Below are positions 15,190-22,903 of a DNA stretch of 29,460 nucleotides, piece after piece. Within the stretch, counting starts at the first letter, position 1. Every line of letters begins with the position of its first letter. Source of the stretch: Bacteroidales bacterium (GTDB lineage Bacteria > Bacteroidota > Bacteroidia > Bacteroidales > Bacteroidaceae); NCBI GenBank assembly GCA_004552155.1, contig SFPF01000090.1, positions 1-29,460 on the forward strand, read 5' to 3'. The notes below the pieces were generated by a model that was given only the letters and a program-made list of their open reading frames with translations, did not search any database and was not told the origin of the DNA. The translations under genes and the position numbers were made by a program.

Positions 15190-15365
15190 ATGGGAAAGAA
15201 ATTGAACGTCGTGGCAAGCCACCTTCGCCGCCACAAATACCTCTGGACCACGCTCGTCTTCCTGCTTATCATCGGCGTGCTCGACGAGAATAGCCTTATC
15301 AGCCGCTAGCGCGTATGGACTTGTTGATGAAAACGCCCGACGAGGACGTTTACGTTATCGAGTAG
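15190..15365 (+). pseudogene. FtsB/DivIC-type septum formation initiator, central part deleted
   Basis: The first frame (15190-15309) encodes 39 residues, including RRHKYLWTTLVFLLIIGVLDENSLISR, the membrane anchor and LDENSL motif of Bacteroidetes septum initiators, and then stops at TAG 15307. A second frame (15315-15365) encodes MDLLMKTPDEDVYVIE, the conserved C-terminus of the same family. The roughly 45-residue coiled coil between the two, normally about half of this 100-residue protein, is missing. The junction lies in the perfect 8-bp palindrome CGCTAGCG (15304-15311). FtsB/DivIC proteins are divisome components, so a true loss would be surprising; an assembly deletion is plausible. Confidence 0.8.
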
Positions 15366-15399
15366 ACCATACAATATTATATAGTCTGCAATCATCGAA

Positions 15400-15747
15400 A
15401 TGAGCCAACTCCAAACCTTACTTTTCCGCATAGGCGGCGTACTGATGATCATCGGCGCGGCGCTGCCGCTGTTCGTGCCCGCTATCGCGCCGTATGTCTA
15501 CACCCTCGGCGCGCTGCTCTTCTGTCCCATACAGATGCTCGACCGCTACGAGGGCAGCAACCCCGTTACGCGCCGTCTGCGCCGCCAGCAACTGTTTGGC
15601 AGTTTTGCCTTGCTCGTGGCGGGCGCGCTGATGTTTTTCAGCCTCTACCACATCCCGCCTTTCCGTGGGCGCGAGTGGCAGATTGCCCTCATCATCGGCG
15701 CAATCTTTGAAATCGTGCCGGCGTTCAGAATGAAAGAAGATAAATAA
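15400..15747 (+). CDS. Small integral membrane protein, function unknown
   Basis: The 115-residue protein has four predicted membrane segments: about 11-30 (GGVLMIIGAALPLFVPAIA), 32-45, 66-83 (LFGSFALLVAGALMFFSLYH) and 92-107 (WQIALIIGAIFEIVPAF). Loops are short and carry basic residues (RRLRRQQ). I recall similar proteins next to the septum-initiator gene in Bacteroidales, but no function is established. It lies 35 bp downstream of the broken FtsB-like gene and 25 bp upstream of pgi, on the same strand. Confidence 0.7.
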   Translation: MSQLQTLLFRIGGVLMIIGAALPLFVPAIAPYVYTLGALLFCPIQMLDRYEGSNPVTRRLRRQQLFGSFALLVAGALMFFSLYHIPPFRGREWQIALIIGAIFEIVPAFRMKEDK

Positions 15748-15771
15748 AAAACATACACAATATTTATAAAT

Positions 15772-17125
15772 ATGAAAACCCTCTCTTTGCAACTCAACAA
15801 GGCGGCGCAGTTCCTTGCCGCCGACGCAATTGAAAAACTCGAACCTCAGGTAAAGGCCGCTCAAGACGCTCTTGAAAACGGCACATGCGCAGACATGCGC
15901 AGGAAACGATTTCCTCGGCTGGCTCCACCTGCCCTCAACCACTACGCCCGAACTCGTGGCAGATATCAAGGCCGCCGCACAGACGCTGCGCGAAAACTGC
16001 GACACCATCGTCGTGGCCGGCATCGGCGGCAGTTACCTCGGTGCGCGCGCCGTTATCGAAACGCTTTCCAACAGTTTCGAATGGTTGAGCAATAAGGGCG
16101 AAAACCCCGTTATCCTCTTCGCCGGCAACAACATCGGCGAGGATTATCTCTACGAACTCACCGAATATCTCAAAGGCCGCCGCTTCGGCGTCATCAACAT
16201 CTCCAAGAGCGGCACCACGACAGAAACCGCCCTCGCCTTCCGTCTGCTCAAGAAGCAGTGCGAGGAGCAGCGCGGCAAGGACATGGCGCGTAAGGTCATC
16301 GTGGCCATCACCGACGCCAAGAAGGGCGCTGCCCGCGTCACCGCCGACAAGGAAGGTTACACCTCTTTCATCATTCCCGACAACGTGGGCGGCCGTTTCA
16401 GCGTGCTCACCCCGGTAGGTTTGCTGCCCATCGCCTGCGCCGGCTTCGACATCGAGGCCCTTCTGAAAGGCGCGGCCGATATGGAACGCCTCACGGGCGC
16501 CGACGTGCCCCTCGCCGAGAATCCCGCCGCGCAGTATGCCGCCATTCGCAACGCCCTTTATCAGAGCGGCCGCAAGATAGAAATCCTTGCCAACTATCAG
16601 CCGAAACTCCATTACGTAAACGAGTGGTGGAAGCAACTCTATGGCGAAAGCGAAGGTAAGGACGGCAAGGGCATTTTCCCCGCCGCCGTCGACCTCACCA
16701 CCGACCTCCACTCCATGGGCCAGTGGATTCAGGACGGCGAGCGCACGATCTTTGAAACGGTCATCTCTGTGGAACAGCCCACCCACAAGCTCCTTTTCCC
16801 GCACGACGAGGAAAATCTCGACGGACTCAACTTCCTCGAAGGCCGCCGCGTGGACGAGGTGAACAAAATGGCAGAACTCGGCACGCAACTCGCGCACGTG
16901 GACGGCGGTGTGCCCAACATCCGCATCAGCATCGAACGGCTTGACGAGTACAACGTAGGCCAGTTGCTCTACTTCTTTGAAATTGGTTGCGGCATTAGCG
17001 GTCTGCTGCTCGGTGTCAATCCGTTCAACCAGCCGGGCGTTGAGGCTTACAAGAAGAATATGTTTGCCTTGCTCGGCAAACCCGGTTACGAAGCCGAGAG
17101 CCAAGCCATCAAGGCAAGACTTTAA
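15772..17125 (+). pseudogene. pgi: Glucose-6-phosphate isomerase, frameshifted by a 10-bp tandem duplication
   Basis: Pgi interconverts glucose-6-P and fructose-6-P in glycolysis. Frame 1 from ATG 15772 reads MKTLSLQLNKAAQFL up to DALENGTCA, a normal N-terminus. The rest of the protein, from CAGNDFLGWLHLP on, is in another frame to the stop at 17125. It has AGIGGSYLGARAVIE, the phosphate-binding ISKSGTTTETALAF and the C-terminal QPGVEAYKKNMF. The two are separated by ACATGCGCAG repeated twice in tandem at 15883-15902. Removing one copy restores a single uninterrupted frame of about 447 residues with nothing missing. Translation from TTG 15872 could give an N-terminally shortened form. Confidence 0.88.
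15883..15902 (+). repeat. 10-bp tandem duplication inside pgi
   Basis: The decamer ACATGCGCAG is present twice in immediate tandem (15883-15892 and 15893-15902). Its length is not a multiple of three and it causes the pgi frame change. Confidence 0.9.
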
Positions 17126-17262
17126 GAGGGTAGGGGCGCAAGAGCGTTACGCTCTGGCAGGAATCGGTTCAGAACTGTGCGCTCTTCCTTGAAAATCGGG
17201 TCAAATGCTGCCCGAAAAGTGCAGGAAAAGGCATAAATCCTGCCCGATTCCGATAAATCTAT

Positions 17263-17997
17263 ATGCACATGTATTACGAACACGCGATACAGAAATATAA
17301 AGAGCAGCACAACCTTGCGGCGTTTCGCCCCAAGGCTGTGCTGTTTGACATGGACGGCGTGCTCTTCGACTCTATGCCCAATCACGCCCGCTCATGGGCA
17401 AGGGTGTGTACGGAGTACGGGTTGGAGATGACGCCCGAAGAGGCTTACATGCACGAGGGCCGCACCGGCGCTTCCACCATCAACCTCCTCGCGCAGCGTT
17501 ACTGGCACCGCGATGCCACTGAAAAGGAAATCAGCGACATCTATGCCGAGAAATGCCGCCTCTTCAACGCCTGTCCCGAGGCGGGGCGCATGCCCGGCGC
17601 CATGGAGTTGCTCACGCAGGTCAAGGCAGCGGGGCTGACCATTGTGGTCGTCACAGGCAGCGGCCAGCAGTCGCTGCTTTCGCGCCTCGAAAGCAATTAT
17701 CCCGGCTTCTTCTGCCCCGAACTCATCGTGTCGAGCAAGGACGTCAGCCGCGGCAAACCCGATCCCGAACCTTATCTCATGGGTTTGCAGAAGGCAGGCG
17801 TGCGTGCCGAGGAGGCACTTGTGGTGGAGAACGCGCCGCTCGGCGTGCGCGCCGCCGTGGCTGCCGGCATTTTCACCGTGGCGGTAAACACCGGGCCTTT
17901 GCCCGAGCATGCGCTGATAGGGGAGGGTGCCAACCAACTTTTCCCCTCGATGCAGGCTTTTGCAGATGCCTGGCAGGATTTCTTTGCCTGCTTCTGA
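17263..17997 (+). CDS. HAD-superfamily phosphatase, beta-phosphoglucomutase-like
   Basis: The 244-residue protein contains the four HAD motifs: FDMDGVLFD (Asp29 nucleophile, Asp31 acid/base), VVVTGSG, the lysine of SRGKPDPEPY and VVENAPLGVRAA. The helical cap lies between motifs I and II (about 36-110), which places it with beta-phosphoglucomutase-like/class I HAD enzymes. A sugar-phosphate substrate is likely but not provable. The start could be 17263 or 17269. The 137-bp gap after pgi holds a small hairpin (17141-17155) but no recognised promoter. An intrinsic terminator follows. Confidence 0.85.
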   Translation: MHMYYEHAIQKYKEQHNLAAFRPKAVLFDMDGVLFDSMPNHARSWARVCTEYGLEMTPEEAYMHEGRTGASTINLLAQRYWHRDATEKEISDIYAEKCRLFNACPEAGRMPGAMELLTQVKAAGLTIVVVTGSGQQSLLSRLESNYPGFFCPELIVSSKDVSRGKPDPEPYLMGLQKAGVRAEEALVVENAPLGVRAAVAAGIFTVAVNTGPLPEHALIGEGANQLFPSMQAFADAWQDFFACF

Positions 17998-18029
17998 TGT
18001 CATTCTGATAAAAATAACCATGACTTTTT

Positions 18030-18062
18030 CGCTGTCTCGCTGCCGCGAGGCAGCGTTTTTTT
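18030..18062 (+). terminator. Intrinsic terminator after the HAD gene
   Basis: CGCTGTCTCG (18030-18039) pairs with CGAGGCAGCG (18046-18055), one G-U pair, 6-nt loop, followed by seven T residues. Confidence 0.85.
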
Positions 18063-18162
18063 GTGCCGCGCCCAATCATCTTGACAAGTCTGTCATATAT
18101 GAAACTTATTAAAACAACAACTAACACAACCTTTTTATGTTAAAAACGCGGGCATCGTTTAA

Positions 18163-18211
18163 TAAATTTGCTCTTCAAAGAGGCTTTGCCTATAAGTAAC
18201 GCCTAACTTTG
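18163..18211 (+). promoter_or_regulatory. Two candidate -7 boxes before the sensor kinase
   Basis: TAAATTTG (18163-18170) and TAACTTTG (18204-18211) both fit TAnnTTTG. The second ends 5 nt before ATG 18217, so a transcript from it would be leaderless. The first would give a roughly 40-nt leader containing a CAAAG-AGG-CTTTG hairpin. Confidence 0.5.
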
Positions 18212-18216
18212 CCCAC

Positions 18217-19537
18217 ATGAAGAAGTCCACAATCTGGTTAATCGCTTTCGTGATGGGCGCATCGTTTTTAGCGTTGCTCTACATGCAGACCCGCTATCTC
18301 GCGGAAGTGATAGAAATACGCAAAGAGCAGTTCGACGAGTCCGTGCGCCATAGCCTCTATCTCGTGGCCCGCAATCTCGAGCTCCGTGAAACGCGTGCCG
18401 GACTTGAGGCGGAACTGAAAGCACAAGGCCATGCCGCAGGCGAGGCGCTCGGCAAGGCGCAATCGGCACCCGCCGCCATGCACCAAGGCGCAGACGACCT
18501 GCCGCTGCCTGCCGACCCCAACGTGACCGTGCCGCAGAAGTTCTTCTTCGCCAAGCGCCGCCGCCTGCCACGACCTGCGCACCTCCCTCAAAAGGAACGG
18601 CATTGACATCGACTATCATTTTTACGTCACCACCTCCGACGGGCGCGAAATCTACCGCTGCTCCGACTATACGGCCGAGGGCGAGGACTTCACCTACAAG
18701 CAGGTGCTCTATCCCAACGACACGCAGGCGCAGATGGGCTTGCTCTACATACATTTCCCCGAGATGCAGAAGTACATCTTTTCAAGCGTGCGCTTCATCA
18801 TCCCCGCCATCGTCTTCACCCTCGTGCTGCTCATCGCCTTCATCTTCACCATCTACACGATATTCCGCCAAAAGCGGCTCACGGAGATTAAGAACGACTT
18901 TATCAACAACATGACGCACGAGTTCAAGACGCCCATTTCCACCATCTCCCTGGCGGCGCAGATGCTCGGCGACGGCTCCGTGACGAAAAGCGAATCGATG
19001 CTCAAGCACCTCTCGGGAATCATCGTCGACGAAACGAAAAGGCTGCGTTTCCAGGTGGAGAAAGTGCTGCGCAAAGAACTCGACGCCAACCGTGTCATTC
19101 AGGACATCGTCACGACCTTCCGCCTCAAAGTGGAAACCGCCGGCGGCAGCATCGACGCACACGTGGAAGCCGCGAAGGACATGGTGTTTGTGGACGAGAT
19201 GCATTTCACCAACGTGGTGTTCAACCTCATGGACAACGCCATAAAATACAAGCACCCCGACCGCCCCCTCCAACTCCGTGTCTCCACCGAGAACACCGAC
19301 AGCCGCTACATTATCCGAGTGGCCGACAACGGCATCGGCATCAAGAAAGAGGACCTGAAAAAGATTTTCGAGAAATTCTATCGCGTCCACACGGGCAACC
19401 GCCACGATGTGAAAGGCTTCGGCCTCGGGCTGGCCTACGTGAAGAATGTGGTCACCGCCCTCGGCGGCAATATCCACGCCGAAAGCGAATATGGCCGCGG
19501 CACCACCTTCATCATCTCCCTGCCGCTGCTGAAATAA
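18217..19537 (+). pseudogene. rprX: RprX-type sensor histidine kinase, with a frame break and an in-frame linker gap
   Basis: The N-terminal frame (18217 to about 18560) has a membrane helix (TIWLIAFVMGASFLALLYM) and the start of the periplasmic sensor. The sensor resumes in another frame at ACHDLRTSLKRNGIDIDYHFYV and runs to 19537. That part has the second helix (about 18794-18870), H-box NNMTHEFKTPIS, N-box FNLMDNAIKYK, and G-boxes DNGIGI and GFGLGLAYVK. Sequence resembles RprX of Bacteroides. Two defects are seen: the frame change around 18541-18568, and an apparent loss of about 14 residues between QVEKVLR and KELDANR at about 19069-19073, where relatives have an SMFDRQK-like segment. rprY follows. 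Confidence 0.8.
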
Positions 19538-19565
19538 TCCAAGACAATATAATTACTAACTCTTA

Positions 19566-19676
19566 AGTAAACAAGTATACAAGTAAACGAGTAAACAAGA
19601 CAAGTTACTCATATAAATATATATATCACAAAACATCTCTGTCTCGTCTACTTGTTTACTAGTCTACTCGTTTACT
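19566..19676. repeat. Inverted 8-nt-unit arrays forming a 36-bp hairpin between rprX and rprY
   Basis: An AGTAAACA-type array at 19566-19601 and its inverted counterpart at 19641-19676 are 36 nt each and about 83% complementary. Most mismatches are transitions. They enclose a 39-nt loop. The hairpin occupies most of the 170-bp gap between the kinase and regulator genes. Confidence 0.75.
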
Positions 19677-19707
19677 AAAAAAATGAACTCTTAAATTCAA
19701 AACGATT

Positions 19708-20421
19708 ATGGAAACGAACTTCAACGACGAAAAGATGAGCATCCTGCTCTGCGAAGACGACGAAAACCTCGGTATGCTGCTCCGCGAATATCTGCAAGCC
19801 AAAGGCTACAACACCGAACTCTATCCCGACGGCGAGGCAGGCTTCCGCGCTTTCAGCAAAGGAAAGTACGACCTCTGCGTGCTCGACGTGATGATGCCTA
19901 AGAAAGACGGCTTCACCCTCGCCAGAGACATCCGCCAGATCAACGACGAAGTGCCCTTCATCTTCCTCACCGCCAAGACGCTCAAGGAAGACATCTTCGA
20001 GGGATTCCGCGTAGGTGCCGACGACTACCTCACAAAGCCCTTCTCCATGGAAGAACTCACCTTCCGCATCGAAGCCATTTTGCGCCGCGTGCGCGGAAAG
20101 AAGTCGCGCGACCGCGTGGTCTACAAAGTGGGCAGTTTCACCTTCAACACGCAGAAGCAGACCCTCACGCGCGGCGAGGAGGTCACCAAACTCACCACCA
20201 AGGAGAGCGAACTCCTCCGCCTGCTCTGTATTCACATGAACGAAGTGCTGCAGCGCGACTACGCACTCAAAACCATCTGGATCGACGACAATTATTTCAA
20301 CGCCCGTTCCATGGACGTCTACATCACGAAACTGCGCAAGCACCTCAAGGACGACGAGAACGTAGAGATTATCAATATCCACGGCAAGGGTTACAAACTC
20401 ATCAGTTCCGAGCCGGAGTAA
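19708..20421 (+). CDS. rprY: RprY-type response regulator (OmpR/PhoB family)
   Basis: The 237-residue regulator has a receiver domain (residues about 10-125) with phospho-acceptor Asp60 in CVLDVMMP, Thr88 and Lys110 in YLTKPFS. A winged-helix DNA-binding domain follows (about 137-232), with LTTKESELLRLL and the recognition region RSMDVYITKLRKHL, ending IINIHGKGYKLI. Family and adjacency to the RprX-type kinase support the RprY assignment. It is intact, unlike its partner, and is separated from it by the structured 170-bp gap. It ends at a bidirectional terminator. Confidence 0.9.
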   Translation: METNFNDEKMSILLCEDDENLGMLLREYLQAKGYNTELYPDGEAGFRAFSKGKYDLCVLDVMMPKKDGFTLARDIRQINDEVPFIFLTAKTLKEDIFEGFRVGADDYLTKPFSMEELTFRIEAILRRVRGKKSRDRVVYKVGSFTFNTQKQTLTRGEEVTKLTTKESELLRLLCIHMNEVLQRDYALKTIWIDDNYFNARSMDVYITKLRKHLKDDENVEIINIHGKGYKLISSEPE

Positions 20422-20443
20422 ACGATCACCCCTTGCGGTAAAT

Positions 20444-20483
20444 AAAATCAGGGACGTATCAACCGATACGCCCCTGATTTTTT
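20444..20483. terminator. Bidirectional terminator between rprY and the flavin-reductase-like gene
   Basis: A 17-bp stem with a single mismatch pairs AAAATCAGGGACGTATC (20444-20460) with GATACGCCCCTGATTTT (20465-20481) around an AACC loop, with a T-run on the right and an A-run on the left. Confidence 0.9.
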
Positions 20484-20487
20484 ATGC

Positions 20488-20997
20488 TTACTGCTCAAAC
20501 ACCGCCTCTATCTCCGCCACATACATCACGTGCATCGAGCCGCCCGGGCGGTCGTTGTACCAGCGTTCGAGGCACGCCGTGTCGAGAAACTCCTCCGGCT
20601 TCATCGGCGAGCGAAACAGTTTGCGGCATTGCAGCGTGAGGCGTGCCTGCTCGAAGCCCACGGCGTCGGGCGCGAGCGTCACGGGGCGCAGGCCCGTGGC
20701 GGCTATCTTGTCGCAGTCGCGCCCCGACTTCGTGCCGCAGAAGTTGAGGATGTCGCGGTGCTCCTCGCCGAGAAACGAGAGCGTGAAGCGTTCCTCGCGT
20801 TCCACAAACCCGAACGTGTGCCGCTCCGGGCGTACAAACACGAATGCCACGGGCTTGTTCCACAGCCAGCCGATGCCGCCCCACGATGCCGTCATCGTAT
20901 TGAAGTTTTCGGGCGTACCGGCCGTCACCAGCATCCATTCTTTCCCAATCAGGTGCAGCGCGTCTTCGCGCGTCAGCGTTTCAATCGTAGTTTTCTT
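20488..20997 (-). CDS. Flavin reductase-like (FMN-binding split barrel) protein
   Basis: The roughly 169-residue protein matches the flavin-reductase-like domain. It has WMLVTAGTPENFNTMTASWGGIGWLWNKPVAFVFVRPERHT in the FMN-binding half, then FTLSFLGEEHRDILNFCGTKSGRDCDK, a motif typical of the Bacteroidales members. The end (YVAEIEAVFEQ) completes the barrel. The likely role is an FMN-dependent oxidoreductase; the substrate is unknown. Start 20997 (MKKTTIE) is preferred over 21009 (MTAMKK). A -7 box is at 21026-21033. It is a single-gene transcript converging on rprY. Confidence 0.85.
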   Translation of the reverse strand, partial: KKTTIETLTREDALHLIGKEWMLVTAGTPENFNTMTASWGGIGWLWNKPVAFVFVRPERHTFGFVEREERFTLSFLGEEHRDILNFCGTKSGRDCDKIAATGLRPVTLAPDAVGFEQARLTLQCRKLFRSPMKPEEFLDTACLERWYNDRPGGSMHVMYVAEIEAVFEQ

Positions 20998-21025
20998 CAT
21001 AGCAGTCATAGTTTTGTTCTGTCTG

Positions 21026-21033
21026 CAAAATTA
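21026..21033 (-). promoter_or_regulatory. -7 box of the flavin-reductase-like gene
   Basis: TAATTTTG on the minus strand fits TAnnTTTG, with a short leader to the start codons at 21009 or 20997. Confidence 0.5.
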
Positions 21034-21090
21034 CGCACATAGGAGCAAATAGAAATTATCCGGCAGCAAAATTCCATTTGTTCCTTTATA

Positions 21091-21268
21091 TTTTTTGCTT
21101 TCTCCGAGCAATTTTTTCCTATCCTATAAGAAAGTTTTTGTTACAAACTTTGTAACACGTATTACAAAGTTTGTAACATGTATTAGAAAGTTTGTAACGG
21201 CCGTTACAAAGTTTGTAACAAACTTTTTCTTAGCAGATAGTGAAAAATATCAAGGAGAAAGGAAAAAA
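21091..21268. repeat. 178-bp near-palindromic element, copy 2
   Basis: This is the same design as 6891-7069, with 17-bp palindromes at 21140, 21161, 21182 and 21203, exactly 21 bp apart, and inverted outer arms (TTTTTTGCTTTCTCC at 21091-21105 against GGAGAAAGGAAAAAA at 21254-21268). Unit 3 has the same C-to-G arm variant (TTAGAAA) as unit 3 of copy 1. The central bases are C, G, G, G, the complement of copy 1 in all four units. The remaining gene-free sequence to 21514 shows no gene or clear structure. Confidence 0.8.
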
Positions 21269-21514
21269 TAACTTGGGGAAAGGAATAATTTTCAAGGGGA
21301 TAGTTTGAAGGGTGAGGCAGTTCATACAAAAAAACTAACTAAATCAGCCTCCCCGCAAGGGAGTGAATGTTTTCTCATTAAAGCAAAATGCGCCTGAAAT
21401 TGCTGACAGACGTTTCGGATACCCGAAAGCCTAAACGACATAACTAAGCAAGCATTAACTCAAACACTAAATATATATTATATGCTTAAATCTGCAAACC
21501 GTATATTACAAATA

Positions 21515-21523
21515 GGGGGGGGG
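21515..21523 (+). repeat. G9 homopolymer upstream of the exopolysaccharide locus
   Basis: Nine consecutive G residues lie in A/T-rich sequence, about 70 bp upstream of the -7 box of the export gene and 130 bp before its ATG. The length is in the range that slips in phase-variable bacterial loci, but no effect can be shown from one sequence. Confidence 0.6.
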
Positions 21524-21592
21524 TAAATTTTAAAAATACATAACGACTTATAGTTTGCAAAATATTGTAAAGTGTCGAAATGTAAAAAATGG

Positions 21593-21600
21593 TAATTTTG
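21593..21600 (+). promoter_or_regulatory. -7 box of the exopolysaccharide operon
   Basis: TAATTTTG fits TAnnTTTG and lies 52 bp before the ATG at 21653. A TATTG at about 21563-21567 is a possible -33 element. Confidence 0.5.
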
Positions 21601-21652
21601 TAAACCCTAATAGCAGATAAATCCTTTCCCTATACACTATCAAAATATAAGG

Positions 21653-22471
21653 ATGACCAAGAAAACGTTTCTCCGCGCCACGCTCTGTGGCTTTGTCACG
21701 CTCTTGCTGGCGGGCTGCCACGTGCCGCAAAATATATCCTACTTCCAAGATGCCGCCGCGCTCAACAATATGGCGGTGAGCGGCGTGGATCAGTTCAAGT
21801 TACGCCCGGAAGACAAAATCAACATTGTGGTAAACTGCCAGAACCCCATGCTCGAGCAGCAGTTCACGCTGACCACGCGGGGCAACGTGGCGCAAACGCT
21901 CGGCGCGGCCGTTGCGCCCGTCACCGCTTCGGGCGGCAGTTACGGCAGCAACCAGCCCATCGCTTACACCGTGGACAGTCAGGGCACGATTGACTTTCCA
22001 GTACTCGGCAGGCTCTCGGTGGCCGGCAAGACCCGTAAGGAAGTGGCGCAGTACATACAGGAACGCCTCGTGGCGCGTAACCTCGTGGAAGATCCCATAG
22101 TGACGGTGGAATATCTCAACATCGGCGTCAATGTGCTCGGCGAGGTGAACAAGGCGGGGCGCATCAACGTGACCAAAGACCACTTCACCATTCTCGACGC
22201 CATAGCCGGCGCGGGCGACCTCACCATCAACGGCCGCCGCGAGAACGTGATGGTGTGCCGGCAGGTGGACGGCGTAAATCAGGTGTATTACGTAGACCTC
22301 ACCAACATGCAGAGCCTTCTGCTTTCGCCCGCCTATTACTTGCAGCAGAATGACCTCGTCTACGTGTCGCCCAACAACAAGCGCAAGCGCGAGGCGGTAT
22401 CCGTGGGCAACCCACGCCCGCCATCTGGATTTCCATCGCCTCGCTCCTCACCACCATCGCCGCGTTGCTGA
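21653..22471 (+). CDS. Polysaccharide export lipoprotein (Wza-like, OPX family), C-terminus frameshifted
   Basis: The protein starts MTKKTFLRATLCGFVTLLLAGC, lipobox at Cys22. The polysaccharide export domain (about 50-150) includes FKLRPEDKINIVVNCQNP and the SQGTIDFPVLGRLSVAGKTRKEV strand region. An SLBB-type domain follows (INVLGEVNKAGRINVTKDHFTILDAIAGAGDL). It should form the outer-membrane side of the capsule/EPS exporter with the Wzc protein downstream. After VSVGN the frame is lost: a second frame ends IWISIASLLTTIAALLIK with a stop at 22477-22479, the C-terminal membrane segment usual in this family. One extra base near 22413 would restore it. As written the last helix is replaced by Pro/Ser-rich noise. 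Confidence 0.85.
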   Translation: MTKKTFLRATLCGFVTLLLAGCHVPQNISYFQDAAALNNMAVSGVDQFKLRPEDKINIVVNCQNPMLEQQFTLTTRGNVAQTLGAAVAPVTASGGSYGSNQPIAYTVDSQGTIDFPVLGRLSVAGKTRKEVAQYIQERLVARNLVEDPIVTVEYLNIGVNVLGEVNKAGRINVTKDHFTILDAIAGAGDLTINGRRENVMVCRQVDGVNQVYYVDLTNMQSLLLSPAYYLQQNDLVYVSPNNKRKREAVSVGNPRPPSGFPSPRSSPPSPRC

Positions 22472-22493
22472 TAAAATAATCCCTTTGAAAATA

Positions 22494-22859
22494 GACAAAA
22501 ACCATAAAAACCGCTTGCATCGTTTGAAGCCCAAGGGCACGCCGCCGGTCTTAATGCCGAGCCTGTGAGCCTAATCGGCTCACGCTCGTCCTTAATCCCC
22601 GCGGCTGCGGTCGGTTCCCGCCCGCTTCAAACGCCGCAAGCAAAAAACAGAAAAAAGTGGACGATTGCTTTTTGCAGTAAATAGTAAAGAAAAGTGCTTT
22701 ACTTTTTTCTGTTTTTTGCTTGTCCTGTGTGGGCGGGCGGGAACCGACCGCAGCCTTAGCGGAGAAAGCACGAGGCGAAAGCTTGCTTTCAGACTCGTGC
22801 TTTCTCAGATAAGGCAAGCGACAGCCCACACAGGTCAAGCGGTTTTGAATGTTTTTGTC
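22494..22859. mobile_element. 366-bp foldback (MITE-like) element, copy A
   Basis: Terminal inverted repeats of 24 bp begin GACAAAAACC at 22494 and end with the complementary GTTTTTGTC at 22859. Inside are nested long inverted repeats: 23 bp perfect (22603-22625 with 22733-22755) and 22 bp perfect (22637-22658 with 22701-22722). The element has no coding capacity. ATA flanks both ends, a possible 3-bp target duplication. Copy B with matching ends is at 24991-25191. It occupies most of the 430-bp gap between the export and Wzc genes. Confidence 0.7.
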
Positions 22860-22903
22860 ATATTCAGCCAACGATATAAATATTGATTAGAAATAATTAG
22901 CGC

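Noticed and set aside
15883..15902. Programmed ribosomal frameshift in pgi
   Set aside because: There is no slippery heptamer; the exact tandem 10-mer explains the frame change better.
21269..21652. Invertible capsule promoter or UpxY-type antiterminator as in Bacteroides capsule loci
   Set aside because: No paired recombination sites flanking the promoter and no UpxY/UpxZ-like gene are present in the window.
22494..22859. Insertion sequence with transposase between export and Wzc genes
   Set aside because: No open frame resembling a transposase is present; only the ends and nested palindromes, so it is at most non-autonomous.
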